Source of the DNA: JANPPS01 sp964242575
GTDB taxonomy: Bacteria; Pseudomonadota; Alphaproteobacteria; Acetobacterales; Acetobacteraceae
Length of the DNA stretch: 64,000 bases
NCBI GenBank assembly: GCA_964242575.1
Contig: CAXTCN010000002.1
Coordinates: 1 to 64,000, forward strand
Reading direction: 5' to 3'
The stretch's first letter is position 1, and each line of letters opens with the position of its first letter. Below the pieces are notes generated by a model. It had not been told where the DNA came from, searched no databases, and was given only the letters and a program-made list of their open reading frames with translations. The position numbers and the translations under genes are program-made. Below, in pieces: positions 51,171-61,023 of this stretch.

Positions 51171-53954
51171 CTATGCCTGCGAGAGCGGGCGTTGCAGGAA
51201 CGCGGCTGTCTCCGCGACCGCCTCCGCCAAGCCCACGCGGCGTACCTCGACCCCGGGCGGGAACGCGGACAGCAGCCGGCTGGGCGTGCGCCGGTCCAGC
51301 AGCACGAACACGCCCCGGTCGGTGGCGGATCTCACCAGCCGCCCGAATGCCTGCCGCAGCCGCAGCCGCGCCTTGCTGTCGTCATAGCCGCGTGGGTCCC
51401 CGCCAGACAAATGGACCCGGCGTTCCCGGTGCAAGATGTCCGGGCGTGGCCAGGGCACGCGGTCGAACACCACCAGCCGCAGCGCCCGGCCCGGCACGTC
51501 CACCCCGTCCCGCATGGCGTCGGTGCCCAGCAGGCAGCTATCCAACTCGGTGCGGAACACGTCCACCAAGGTCGCGTTGTCCATCGCGTCCAAGTGCTGC
51601 GCCAATAATTGCAGGCCAGCCTGTTCGAGCTCCGGCGCAATCCGCGCATGCACCGCGCGCAACCGGCTGATGGCCGTGAACAGCCCTAAAGCCCCGCCGC
51701 CTGCCGCTTGGAACAACGCGCGGTACGCCGCCGCCAACGGCCCGATCTCGCCAGGGCCCACGTCAGTCACCACGAATGCCCGCGTCTGCGCCGCGTAGTT
51801 GAACGGACTCGCAACCGACACGCGCAGTGCGGGCGAGGGCAGGTGTCCGGCGCCGACCCGGGCCTCCGCGGCGGCCCAGGCGGTTTCGGCGTTGCGTTCG
51901 CCGGTGTCCGTGAGCGTGGCGGACGTAATCAGCAGGCCATGCGCCGGGGTGGCCAGGATGGTGGCAAACGGCACGGTCGGGTCCAGCCAGTGCCGATGCA
52001 GGCCCACGTCGCGGTCGCGTCCCTCCCGCTGGTCAAGTTGCAGGAAATGTACGTGTTCCGGCCGGGCGCCAGGCTCGGGCGGCGGGGCGGACACCGCGCG
52101 CAGCATCGCCTGCCATGCCAGCAGCCGGTCGATGGCCCGGCGCTTCACCGACCGGCGCGACGCCTCGATCCGGTTGCGGACGGCGGTGTCCATCTCATCG
52201 CCCTCATGCTCGATCTTGTCCGCCAGGCGTTGCACCAGGGTCTGCAACGGCTCGGCGATCCGGCCCAGCGCCCGGCCCAGCGCCTCCGCCGCCGCCGGCA
52301 GGCCTGGCTCGACCGGGAGCAGGTCGCACTCGTGCGTGCCCTGCGACCGCGCATCAGGCTCAGCCGCCAAACGCGCCAGGAGCTGCGTGCGGGCCAGGCG
52401 CAGGAACGCCTCGGCCGGCGTTCCTGCCTCCTCGCCGGCGCCAAGCCGGCCGGCCCAGCCGGTCGGGGGCAATGCGTGCGCCGCCTGCAACGCCGCATCC
52501 AGCGGCGCTTCTAGCAACGGGTTCCCGGACACCAAGTCCTCCAACCGGCGACGCAGGCCGCGCGCGCGGGACCGTCCCCCCTCGGCACCCAGCAGCCACT
52601 GGCGCAGCGCGGCGGTCTCAAGGCCGGATAGCTCGGCCGAGAACGCTCCGTCGGCGGCGTCGAATACGTGGTGGCCCTCGTCGAACACGTACCGGCTGGG
52701 CACCACGTCGTCGTCCAGCCCGCCCCATGCCGCCTGCGCCATCACCAGCGCATGGTTCGCCACCACCAGGTCCGCCCCACGCGCCCGGCGGATGGTATGC
52801 TCGACGAAACAGCGGCGGTAATGCGGACACGCGCCGTGGATGCACTCGCCCCGGCGGTCGGCGATGGCGGGCAGCAACCCCGTGCCGAACAGCTCCGGGA
52901 ACCAGCCCGGCAAGTCGCCGCCGGCGATGTCGCCATCGACGGTCGCCAAGGCCCAGCGCGCCACCAGCCCGAGCGCCACGGCGCCGCCGGCGCTGATGGA
53001 GCCAGCATTGACCTGCTCCTCCATGTTCAGCAGGCATAGATAGTTCTCCCGGCCTTTCCGTACCACCACGCGGCGGCGGCGTTCGGCCGGGTTGGGGAAC
53101 AGGCGCGACAGCTCGGCGTCGATTTGCCGCTGCAAGTGCCGGGTGTAGGTGCTGATCCAGACCGTGCCGCCGTTGCGTTCGGCCCACAGGCTCGCGGGCG
53201 CGACGTAGCCGAGGGTCTTGCCGGTGCCGGTCCCGGCCTCGGCCAACACGATGTTCGGGTCGCCCGGCGCTTCCCGCGCGTCGAATGCCCCAGCGGCGGC
53301 GCTGGCGTAGTCGGCCTGGCCGGGCCGCTGCTCCGCATTGGGACCCAACATGCGGGCGAGCCGGGCGCGCGCCTCGTTCGGCAGCACCGGCATGGCGCTT
53401 GGCGGCGGGGGAGGGGCCGCATCCTCCCACTCCGGCAACCGCCGCCACACCTTCATCGCGTTGACTGACGGCCCGGCGGCGGGCTTGCCCAGCGCGGACA
53501 GCACGACCCGCGCCCAAGGCCACCCAGCCTGGCCCATGCGCGCCGCCAGCCCCGCCGCGTCGGCGTTGAGGGCGTCATCCCGGCTGTCCTCCAAGTGCCG
53601 CAGCAGCTCGGCCGCGAAATCCGGCAGCAGCGCAGCCGCGGTTTCGGCGTTCCCCGGCGGCTCGAGGTCGAGCGCCAGCGCCATGCCGCGCGGCGTCGGC
53701 GTGACCGGCCGGGCCGGCATCACGAAGGCGAACAACTCGAGCAAGTCCAGGCATGGCACCGCGCGGAGGCCCAGTCGGGCCAGCGTCATGGGCGCGTGCA
53801 CCAGCAGCGGCGGCGGACCCTGGCGCAACTGGTGCGCGGCCTCGTCCGAGGGCAGCGTCAGCAGCTCGCCATCGGCCGTCATCAGCACGGCGCGGCCATA
53901 CCCGGCGACGACGGCGGGGGCGTCGGGTAGCAGAAGAGGGGGGTGCCGCTGCAT
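51171..53954 (-). CDS. DinG/XPD-like superfamily 2 helicase
   Basis: A 927-residue ATP-dependent DNA helicase of the DinG type. Walker A AGTGTGKT (~residue 240) and DEAH-like VFDEGHH are visible. A 4Fe-4S ligand set is suggested by YLC, CIHGA, CPHYRRC cysteines between motifs Ia and II. C-terminal motifs include GTDAMRDGVDVPG and QAFGRLVRS. The N-terminal ~190 residues have no recognised domain. It may resolve R-loops or stalled forks. It precedes the TerB-like gene. It diverges from lysS. Confidence 0.85.
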   Translation of the reverse strand: MQRHPPLLLPDAPAVVAGYGRAVLMTADGELLTLPSDEAAHQLRQGPPPLLVHAPMTLARLGLRAVPCLDLLELFAFVMPARPVTPTPRGMALALDLEPPGNAETAAALLPDFAAELLRHLEDSRDDALNADAAGLAARMGQAGWPWARVVLSALGKPAAGPSVNAMKVWRRLPEWEDAAPPPPPSAMPVLPNEARARLARMLGPNAEQRPGQADYASAAAGAFDAREAPGDPNIVLAEAGTGTGKTLGYVAPASLWAERNGGTVWISTYTRHLQRQIDAELSRLFPNPAERRRRVVVRKGRENYLCLLNMEEQVNAGSISAGGAVALGLVARWALATVDGDIAGGDLPGWFPELFGTGLLPAIADRRGECIHGACPHYRRCFVEHTIRRARGADLVVANHALVMAQAAWGGLDDDVVPSRYVFDEGHHVFDAADGAFSAELSGLETAALRQWLLGAEGGRSRARGLRRRLEDLVSGNPLLEAPLDAALQAAHALPPTGWAGRLGAGEEAGTPAEAFLRLARTQLLARLAAEPDARSQGTHECDLLPVEPGLPAAAEALGRALGRIAEPLQTLVQRLADKIEHEGDEMDTAVRNRIEASRRSVKRRAIDRLLAWQAMLRAVSAPPPEPGARPEHVHFLQLDQREGRDRDVGLHRHWLDPTVPFATILATPAHGLLITSATLTDTGERNAETAWAAAEARVGAGHLPSPALRVSVASPFNYAAQTRAFVVTDVGPGEIGPLAAAYRALFQAAGGGALGLFTAISRLRAVHARIAPELEQAGLQLLAQHLDAMDNATLVDVFRTELDSCLLGTDAMRDGVDVPGRALRLVVFDRVPWPRPDILHRERRVHLSGGDPRGYDDSKARLRLRQAFGRLVRSATDRGVFVLLDRRTPSRLLSAFPPGVEVRRVGLAEAVAETAAFLQRPLSQA

Positions 53955-54068
53955 ATGAGGATTTATGTATGGCCTTGGTGTAAACGATGGACAATCCCGC
54001 TGCCACAGTTGCTCCGTCCGCCCCTGTTCGATTAATCCTAGCGGGTGGCATGACCGTGCGTGTAATCT

Positions 54069-54084
54069 TTCTAAAATTATAGAA
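54069..54084. promoter_or_regulatory. AT-rich inverted repeat upstream of lysS
   Basis: TTCTA-AAATTA-TAGAA, 5-bp arms. It is 53 nt upstream of the lysS start and looks like part of its promoter or operator. Confidence 0.3.
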
Positions 54085-54136
54085 TTGCGAGTCAGTTCGA
54101 TTGACCCGGCATCCCCCTGTTTCTAGCTTGCAACCC

Positions 54137-55717
54137 ATGCTTGAAGCCCTGCGCCGTACCGACGCCCCGCTGCCCAAGGCATGGCCCTTTGAGGAGGCCG
54201 CCAAGGTCGCTGCCCGCCTCAACGCGAGCGGCAAGGCCACGGCGCTGTTCGAGACGGGATACGGTCCCTCCGGCCTGCCGCATATCGGCACCTTCGGCGA
54301 GGTCGCGCGGACCACGTGGGTGCGGCACGCCTATACCGTGCTGACCGGCCAGCCCAGCCGGCTGCTGGCGTTCAGCGACGACATGGACGCGCTGCGCAAG
54401 GTGCCGGACAACGTGCCGAACCGGGACGCGCTGACGCCCTACATCGGCCAGCCGCTCACCCGGGTGCCGGACCCGTTCGGCACCCACCCGAGCTTCGGCG
54501 CGCACAACAACGCCCGGCTGCGCGCCTTTCTCGACAGCTTCGGATTTGAGTACGAGTTCGCCTCCAGCAGCGAATACTACGTTGCCGGACGGTTCGATGC
54601 GGCCCTGCTGCGCGCGGCGGAGCGGCATGACCAGATTGTCGCCACCATACTGCCGACCTTGGGCGCAGAACGCCGGGCCACCTACTCGCCGTTCCTGCCG
54701 CTGCATCCCCGCACCGGCCGGGTCATGCAGGTCCGCATCGACCGGGTGGACCCTGGCGCTGGCACCGTGCAGTGGCAGGACCCCGACACCCAGGAGCGGT
54801 TCGAGACGCCGGTCACTGGCGGCGCTTGCAAGCTGCAGTGGAAGGCCGACTGGGCCATGCGCTGGCACGCGCTGGAGGTGGACTACGAGATGTCCGGCAA
54901 GGACCTGATCGACAGCGTGACCCTGTCCGGCAAGGTCTGCGCCGTGCTCGGCTCGTTGCCGCCCGTCGGGTTCACTTATGAGCTGTTCCTCGACGAGCAC
55001 GCGCGCAAGATCAGCAAGAGCAAGGGCAACGGCTTGTCGGTCGAGGAGTGGCTGCGTTACGCGCCGCCTGAAAGCCTGGCGCAGTTCATGTACAACTCGC
55101 CGCACCGGGCCAAGCGGCTGTTCTTCGACGTGATCCCCCGCGCCGTGGATGACTACCTGGCCAATGCCGCCAAGCTCCCGGCGCAATCGCCCGAGGACCG
55201 CTTGGCCAACCCGGCCTGGCACATCCAGGGCGGGCGCGACGTGGACGCCAGCAGCCCGGTGCCGTTTGGCATGTTGCTCAACCTCGCGAGCGTGGTGAAC
55301 GCCGACACGCCGGACATGCTGTGGGGCTTCCTGCGCCGCTACAGCCCGGACGCCGCGCCCGGCGCCAGCCCGTTCCTGGACACCTTGGTAAGCTGCGCCG
55401 TTGCGTACTATCGGGATTTCGTGCGTCCGGCGAAGCAGTACCGTGATCCGTTGCCGTTCGAACGGGATGCGTTGCTCGACCTCGCCGCCATGCTGCAGGC
55501 GCTGCCGCCCGGCGCCGTGCCGGAGGCCATCCAGGACGTGGTGTACGAAGTCGGCAAGCGGCATTCGTTCCCGGACCTCAAGGCTTGGTTCGGCTGTTTG
55601 TACCAGGTGCTGCTCGGCCAGGCCGAAGGGCCGCGCTTCGGCGGTTTCATCGCATTGTATGGCGTCCAGGAAACCACGGCGCTGATCGAAGCCCGGACCC
55701 GCGCGGACGCCGCCTGA
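54137..55717 (+). CDS. lysS: Lysyl-tRNA synthetase, class I
   Basis: A 526-residue class I (archaeal-type) LysRS. The HIGH motif reads HIGT in PSGLPHIGTFGEVART, and KMSKS is KISKSKGN. An alpha-helix-cage C-terminal anticodon domain follows. Alphaproteobacteria commonly use this class instead of class II LysRS. ATG 54137 is chosen; the TTG extension to 54101 is unlikely. Its stop overlaps the following ATG as TGATG, so the downstream MprF-like gene is coupled to it. Confidence 0.95.
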   Translation: MLEALRRTDAPLPKAWPFEEAAKVAARLNASGKATALFETGYGPSGLPHIGTFGEVARTTWVRHAYTVLTGQPSRLLAFSDDMDALRKVPDNVPNRDALTPYIGQPLTRVPDPFGTHPSFGAHNNARLRAFLDSFGFEYEFASSSEYYVAGRFDAALLRAAERHDQIVATILPTLGAERRATYSPFLPLHPRTGRVMQVRIDRVDPGAGTVQWQDPDTQERFETPVTGGACKLQWKADWAMRWHALEVDYEMSGKDLIDSVTLSGKVCAVLGSLPPVGFTYELFLDEHARKISKSKGNGLSVEEWLRYAPPESLAQFMYNSPHRAKRLFFDVIPRAVDDYLANAAKLPAQSPEDRLANPAWHIQGGRDVDASSPVPFGMLLNLASVVNADTPDMLWGFLRRYSPDAAPGASPFLDTLVSCAVAYYRDFVRPAKQYRDPLPFERDALLDLAAMLQALPPGAVPEAIQDVVYEVGKRHSFPDLKAWFGCLYQVLLGQAEGPRFGGFIALYGVQETTALIEARTRADAA

Positions 55718-57744
55718 TGCTGTTAATGCTGAAGAAGGTTGCCCGGCAGTTGCCGACGCTGATCGGCCTCGTGCTGCTGGTCGGCGCGGTCTATGTCGTG
55801 TGGAAGGAGTTCCGCAACCTCAAGATCGCCGATGTCAGGGTGGCGCTGTCCGCCATCCCGCCGCAGTCGCTGGTGCTGGCGTTCATCTGGACTATCCTGT
55901 CATACTGGGTGCTGACCTTCTATGACCGTCTCGGCACCATCTATGCCGGGCACAAGGTCAGCTATGCCCGGGTTTCGTTCGCCTCGTTTTGCGCCTACTC
56001 CCTGTCGCATAACTTGGGCTTCGCCGCGGTGTCGGGCGCAGCCGTGCGTTACCGGCTGTACGCGCATTGGGGCCTGACGCCGTTCCAGATCGCCAAGGTG
56101 GTCGCGTTCTGCAGCCTGACGTTCGGGCTGGGCGGCATGGTCCTGGGCGGCATCATACTGTTCGTCGAGCCGGACGCCGTGCCGTTCTTTGGCGCCATCG
56201 TGCCCCGGTGGGGCATGTACCTGATCGGCGCGGCGCTTTGGGGCATCGTCGCGGCCTACGTCAGCCTGTCCCGCTTCGTCGGCACCATCCGGCTGTTCGG
56301 CAACGACGTCACTCTGCCGGACTGGCGCATGGCGATCATCCAGGTCACGCTCGCGACCGTTGATGTCGCGGTGACCGCGGCCATCTTCTACCAGTTGCTG
56401 CCGGACGCGCCGGGCCTCACCTACCTGCGGTTCCTCGGCGTCTATGTCGCGTCTTATACCGCCGGGCTTGCCGCCAACGTGCCGGGCGGGCTTGGCGTGT
56501 TCGACACCGCCATGCTGCTTGGGCTCGAACCATACTTGCAGCCGCCGCAAATCCTGGGCGCCATCGTGGTGTTCCGGCTGTATTACTACATAATTCCGCT
56601 GTTCCTGGCCGGGGCAATGTTCGCCGGCAACGAAATCCTGCTGCGTGGCGGCGCGCTGATCCGCACCGGCGCCAGCGCACGGCGCACCCAGGCGCTATCC
56701 CGTTGGAGCGAGCCGAGCTTCGCCGTCGGCGCATCCACCGGCGCCGTGGCGCTGTGCGGGGCGTTGCTGCTGGCGATCGGCGTGCTGGACAACCGGCCCG
56801 ACTTCTCCTGGATCGACCCCGAATTCGCGGAGGTCGCGGCTAATGCAGGCCAGTTCGTCCCCTCATTGATCGGCGCGGCGCTGCTGGTGCTGTCCATCGG
56901 CCTGTCGCAGCGCGTCACGCTGGCTTGGGGCGCAACTATCATCATGCTGCTGCTGGCAGCCGGGTTCACCGCCGCCCAGCGGACCGAGCTGTGGGTGCCT
57001 GGCGTGCTCGTGCTGGCCGCGGTCCTGGTCGCGCCGTTCCGCGACGCCTATTACCGCCACGCCCGCCTGCTGTCCGGCCCGCTGCGGGCCGGCACGGCGT
57101 TGCCACTGGCGGCGCTCGTGATCTGCGTGCTGGCACTCGCCGCGTTCGAGCCGCGCATGCGCAGCCTGTCGGGCAACAGTTGGATTGAAATCGTGCTGTC
57201 CCGCAACGTGCCAAACGGCGTCCGGGTGACAGTGGCCATGGCGGTCGGTTTGGCCCTGGTTGCGCTGTGGCGCCTGATCCGGCCCGGCCGCCCCAAGTGG
57301 ATGCCTTGGGCCGGGGAGGGGCGGCAACGCTACGCCGCTCTTGGTGAGCTGCCGCCAGCCAATGCGGACGGCATGGTCATGGGCGAGTTCGGCCGCGCCG
57401 GCATCCCGTTCCGGCGCATCGGCAAGGTCATGCTCGGCCTCGGTGACCCGGCCGGCGCCGTGTCCGACCGGATCTCCGCCGTGTGGAACCTAAGGGACCT
57501 CGCGCAGCAGGAGGGCCTGAACCCGGCGGTATGGCGCGCCGGGCCGGGATTGTTGAGCGTCTATGAGGATTTGGGCCTGACCGCCTTGCCGCTCGGCCCG
57601 GACGGGCTGCCCTTGCCGGAACAGGAGGGCGACACCCCTATCGTGGGCCAGTACCTGTGCTGCATCGCCGAACGCGACCTGAAACAACTGCTGCCGTTGC
57701 TCCCGGCTCTGGCAGGCAAGACGCTGGCGGCGGCTGCGGACTGA
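55717..57744 (+). CDS. MprF-like membrane protein with shortened synthase-type domain
   Basis: A 675-residue protein. Residues 1 to ~515 are about a dozen membrane helices with the UPF0104/MprF flippase hallmarks (LSHNLGFAAVSGAAVRYRLY, AANVPGGLGVFDTAMLLGL). The ~154-residue soluble tail has GLGDPAG, the DUF2156 (LysPG synthase) N-terminal hallmark, and SVYEDLGLTALPLG, but the protein ends where the second GNAT half should begin (full MprF is ~850 aa). It is coupled to class I lysS, which supplies Lys-tRNA, the MprF substrate. Catalysis may be lost. ATG 55717. Confidence 0.75.
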   Translation: MLLMLKKVARQLPTLIGLVLLVGAVYVVWKEFRNLKIADVRVALSAIPPQSLVLAFIWTILSYWVLTFYDRLGTIYAGHKVSYARVSFASFCAYSLSHNLGFAAVSGAAVRYRLYAHWGLTPFQIAKVVAFCSLTFGLGGMVLGGIILFVEPDAVPFFGAIVPRWGMYLIGAALWGIVAAYVSLSRFVGTIRLFGNDVTLPDWRMAIIQVTLATVDVAVTAAIFYQLLPDAPGLTYLRFLGVYVASYTAGLAANVPGGLGVFDTAMLLGLEPYLQPPQILGAIVVFRLYYYIIPLFLAGAMFAGNEILLRGGALIRTGASARRTQALSRWSEPSFAVGASTGAVALCGALLLAIGVLDNRPDFSWIDPEFAEVAANAGQFVPSLIGAALLVLSIGLSQRVTLAWGATIIMLLLAAGFTAAQRTELWVPGVLVLAAVLVAPFRDAYYRHARLLSGPLRAGTALPLAALVICVLALAAFEPRMRSLSGNSWIEIVLSRNVPNGVRVTVAMAVGLALVALWRLIRPGRPKWMPWAGEGRQRYAALGELPPANADGMVMGEFGRAGIPFRRIGKVMLGLGDPAGAVSDRISAVWNLRDLAQQEGLNPAVWRAGPGLLSVYEDLGLTALPLGPDGLPLPEQEGDTPIVGQYLCCIAERDLKQLLPLLPALAGKTLAAAAD

Positions 57745-57763
57745 CTGCCGGGGGCCGAGGCGG

Positions 57764-58225
57764 TCAGCCCACGTCCGGCCGCCGCAGCACCAGCACCGCC
57801 GCCGACATAAGCTGCACCGCCTCGTCCCGCTGGTTCAGCGTCGTGGTGCGCAGCGTCAGCAAGCCGCGCTCCGGGCGGGAGCGGGACAGCCTTTTGTCCA
57901 TCACCTCGACCTTGGCGCGCAGCTCGTCGCCGGGCCGCACCGGCTGGCGCCACGCTAAGGTATCAATCTGCGCGCCGATCATGCCACCCGGGATGTGGCC
58001 CAACACCGCCTCGAGCTGCAGGCGCATGGTGAGGGACGCGGTGTGCCAGCCGCTCGCCACCAGCTCGCCGAACATGCTGTCGCGCGCCGACGCCTCATCC
58101 ATATGCTGCGGTTGCGGGTCGAACTCGGCGGCGAACGCCACCAGGCGCTCCCGCGTGATCCGCTCGGCGCGGGACACGAAGCTTTGGCCGATCTCGAAGT
58201 CCTCGTAGTGCGTGGGCGTGCTCAT
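57764..58225 (-). CDS. MaoC-like (R)-hydratase family protein
   Basis: A 153-residue hot-dog-fold protein. The hydratase-2 motif is in AAEFDPQPQHMDEASA (Asp/His), with GWHTASLTMRL following. ITRERLVAFA is typical of the MaoC N-terminus. It probably hydrates an enoyl-CoA or similar thioester, but specificity cannot be read. It converges with the MprF-like gene, and its 5' end is near the glgX leader. Confidence 0.82.
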   Translation of the reverse strand: MSTPTHYEDFEIGQSFVSRAERITRERLVAFAAEFDPQPQHMDEASARDSMFGELVASGWHTASLTMRLQLEAVLGHIPGGMIGAQIDTLAWRQPVRPGDELRAKVEVMDKRLSRSRPERGLLTLRTTTLNQRDEAVQLMSAAVLVLRRPDVG

Positions 58226-58425
58226 GCTGGGGTTTTACACAGGAACCGCCGCTGCCGCCATTATGCCCCAGTCTGCTCCTACATCACAGTTTGGGCGCAT
58301 TGCCGTCCGCGTCCGCAGCGTGACATGGGACGCGCATGCATGTCCCGGCGGAACCATCCCATGCGGGTGGCGCTGCCGCGGGAGTGCTGAACGGGAGAGC
58401 AGGGTTGAACCACGTCGTCCGCTTA
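58226..58425. other. Divergent intergenic region, MaoC/glgX
   Basis: 200 nt without a credible gene. A candidate early start for glgX (TTG 58405) lies here. No strong hairpin was seen. Confidence 0.35.
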
Positions 58426-60531
58426 ATGAGGATCTCCGAAGGCTTGCCGCACCCGTTGGGCGCGACCTGGGACGGGGTCGGGGTCAACTTCGCGCTGTTC
58501 TCCGCCCACGCCACCAAGGTCGAGCTTTGCCTGTTCGACCAGGATGGCCGCACCGAGCTAGAGCGGATCGAGCTGCCGGAGTACACCGACGAAGTCTGGC
58601 ACGGCTACCTCCCGGACGCGCGCCCCGGCACCGTTTACGGCTACCGCGTGCACGGCCCGTGGGCGCCCAACGCCGGGCACCGCTTCAACGCCAACAAGCT
58701 GTCGCTGGACCCCTATGCCAAGGGCCACGTGGGCGATTTGGTTTGGGGTCCCGAGGTGTTCGGCTACCGGCTGGAAACCGGCGACGACCGCATATTCGAC
58801 CAACGCGACAGCGCGGACCACATGCCGAAATGCGTGGTCATCGACCCGGCGTTCACTTGGCTGCGCGACCGCAAGCCCGACGTGGCGTGGGGCGACACGG
58901 TGCTGTACGAAACCCACCTCCGTGGCTTCACCAAGCTCCATCCGGCGGTCCCGCCCGAGCTGCGCGGCACCTTCTCCGGCATCGCGGTCAAGGAGGTGAT
59001 CGACTACATAAAATCACTCGGCATCACCAGCGTGGAGCTGCTGCCGGTCCATACCTTCATCAACGACAGCCAGCTTATTGAACGCGGCCTCACCAATTAT
59101 TGGGGCTACAACACCATCGGCTTCTTTGCGCCGGACCCCCGCTATTCCAGCAAGCCCGCCTCCGCGCACGCCGAGTTCAAAGAGATGGTGGCGCACCTGC
59201 ATGACGCGGGCCTCGAAGTCATCCTAGACGTCGTGTACAACCACACCGCCGAGGGCAACGAGCGCGGGCCGAACCTTTCGTTCAAGGGAATTGACAACGC
59301 CAGCTACTACCGTCTGCTGCCGGATGAGCGGCGGTTCTACATCAACGACACCGGCACCGGGAACACGCTGAACCTGTCCAACTCCCGCGTGCTGCAGATG
59401 GTCACCGACAGCTTGCGATACTGGGTGCAGGACATGCACGTGGACGGCTTCCGCTTCGACCTCGGCACTATCCTGGCACGGGAGCCGCATGGCTTCGACG
59501 AGGACAGCGGCTTCCTGCACGCCTGCCGGCAGGACCCGGTGCTGAATGGCGTGAAGCTCATTGCCGAGCCTTGGGACTGCGGTCCGGGCGGTTACCAGGT
59601 GGGCCGCTTCCCGCCGGGCTGGGCGGAGTGGAACGACAAGTTCCGCGACGACGTGCGCGGCTTCTGGAAAGGCGACGAAGGCATGGCGCCGGCGCTGGCG
59701 GCCCGGCTGTCCGCGTCCGCCAATTTGTTTAACCGGCGTGGCCGCAAGCCTTGGGCCACGGTCAACTTCGTCACCGCCCATGATGGTTTCACCTTGCGGG
59801 ACGCCGTCAGCTACAACGACAAGCATAACTTGGCCAACGGCGAGAACGGCCGGGACGGCAGCGACGCCAACTGGAGCTGGAACCACGGCGTCGAGGGTGA
59901 AACCAAGGACGCGCACGTCAACGAGCGCCGCCGCCGTCACATGCGCAACATGCTCGCCACCCTGTTCCTGTCGCAGGGCACGCCGATGCTGCTGGCCGGG
60001 GACGAGTTCGGCCGCACGCAGAACGGCAACAACAACGCCTACTGCCAGGACAATGAAATCAGTTGGCTCGACTGGGATATCCCGGAGTGGGGACAGAAGC
60101 AGGTGGCGCTGGTGCGGCGCCTGACCAGGCTGCGGCATGACTACCCCATCCTGCGCCGTGGCCGCTTCTTCACCGGCGACCCCATCGACAAGCTCGGCGT
60201 CAAGGACGTGACATGGATCAACGCCTCGGGCGCCGAGATGCAGGACGGGGACTGGCAGGACCCAGGCATGAAATGCTTCGGCATGCTGATCGACGGCCGC
60301 GCCCAGGCCACCGGTATCCGCAAGCCCGGCAGCGACACGACCTTGCTGATCGTGATGAACGCGCACCATGACTTGGTAACCGTGACCCTGCCGGACTGCA
60401 CCAACGGCAAGTCGTGGCAGCTCGTGTTCGACACCAACGTGCCGGACCGCGACGACGTGCAACGCTTTGCGATTGGCGACACCTATGACGTGACCAGCCG
60501 GTCGTTGCTGGTTTTCGCCCTGCATTCCTAG
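58426..60531 (+). CDS. glgX: Glycogen debranching enzyme (isoamylase-type GH13)
   Basis: A 701-residue glycogen debranching enzyme. An N-terminal CBM48 region (LGATWDGVGVNFALFSAHA) leads to the GH13 barrel. DVVYNHT, the nucleophile in DGFRFDLG, the acid/base in IAEPWD and TAHDGF are intact. It hydrolyses alpha-1,6 branches of glycogen. The start ATG 58426 (MRISEGLPHPLG) or TTG 58405 with GGGAGAGC is uncertain. No other glycogen genes are in the window. Confidence 0.92.
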   Translation: MRISEGLPHPLGATWDGVGVNFALFSAHATKVELCLFDQDGRTELERIELPEYTDEVWHGYLPDARPGTVYGYRVHGPWAPNAGHRFNANKLSLDPYAKGHVGDLVWGPEVFGYRLETGDDRIFDQRDSADHMPKCVVIDPAFTWLRDRKPDVAWGDTVLYETHLRGFTKLHPAVPPELRGTFSGIAVKEVIDYIKSLGITSVELLPVHTFINDSQLIERGLTNYWGYNTIGFFAPDPRYSSKPASAHAEFKEMVAHLHDAGLEVILDVVYNHTAEGNERGPNLSFKGIDNASYYRLLPDERRFYINDTGTGNTLNLSNSRVLQMVTDSLRYWVQDMHVDGFRFDLGTILAREPHGFDEDSGFLHACRQDPVLNGVKLIAEPWDCGPGGYQVGRFPPGWAEWNDKFRDDVRGFWKGDEGMAPALAARLSASANLFNRRGRKPWATVNFVTAHDGFTLRDAVSYNDKHNLANGENGRDGSDANWSWNHGVEGETKDAHVNERRRRHMRNMLATLFLSQGTPMLLAGDEFGRTQNGNNNAYCQDNEISWLDWDIPEWGQKQVALVRRLTRLRHDYPILRRGRFFTGDPIDKLGVKDVTWINASGAEMQDGDWQDPGMKCFGMLIDGRAQATGIRKPGSDTTLLIVMNAHHDLVTVTLPDCTNGKSWQLVFDTNVPDRDDVQRFAIGDTYDVTSRSLLVFALHS

Positions 60532-60618
60532 CGACCCCGGCGCATTAAGGCAGTATTGTGGTTGCGCCCCGGCCCTGCTGTGCCGATAACATTAACCTAC
60601 GACGACCAGGATATTGCC

Positions 60619-60999
60619 ATGAGCCGCCCAGCCCTTCGCATCACGCGGCACGACGCCGCGGATGGCACGCCGACCTACCAGTTCGAGGTCTGGGACCCGT
60701 TCACCGCGACTTACATATCAAGGCCCGCGTTGGACGACGCGGTGGCCGAGGTGGACGCGCTGCTGGAGCGGGTCCGGACCATGTGGCTGAGCGGGGACGC
60801 CGGTCAAAGCTCCTTGGCGGACGTGCCCGATCCAATGCTGCCAGAGGACCTGGAGTGGGCCGAGTTCCGCGCCAGCGCACAGGCCAACCGCGTGCACGAG
60901 ACGCGCAACTTCGACGCTGTGCACTGGCGGCGCGCGATGGGCGGACGTGCCGGCGCGCTCGAGACCACCTGCAACGAGGTCGGCTACCGGCCGGAGTAA
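60619..60999 (+). CDS. Uncharacterised protein
   Basis: A 126-residue soluble protein with no signal peptide and no recognised family. RPALRITRHDAADGTPTYQF opens it and the centre is helical (DAVAEVDALLERVRTMWL). ATG 60619 has a weak AGGA upstream; the open frame to 60556 is possible but adds an unlikely N-terminus. It sits between glgX and rmuC on the same strand. Confidence 0.6.
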   Translation: MSRPALRITRHDAADGTPTYQFEVWDPFTATYISRPALDDAVAEVDALLERVRTMWLSGDAGQSSLADVPDPMLPEDLEWAEFRASAQANRVHETRNFDAVHWRRAMGGRAGALETTCNEVGYRPE

Positions 61000-61023
61000 C
61001 CCGCCCGGAGTAGCCAGCCGCCC

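Noticed and set aside
54092..55564. 490-codon minus-strand open frame
   Set aside because: It runs antisense to lysS with His/Arg-rich shadow composition and no family features.
59224..60525. 433-codon minus-strand open frame
   Set aside because: Antisense shadow of glgX; no ribosome-binding site or conserved motif.
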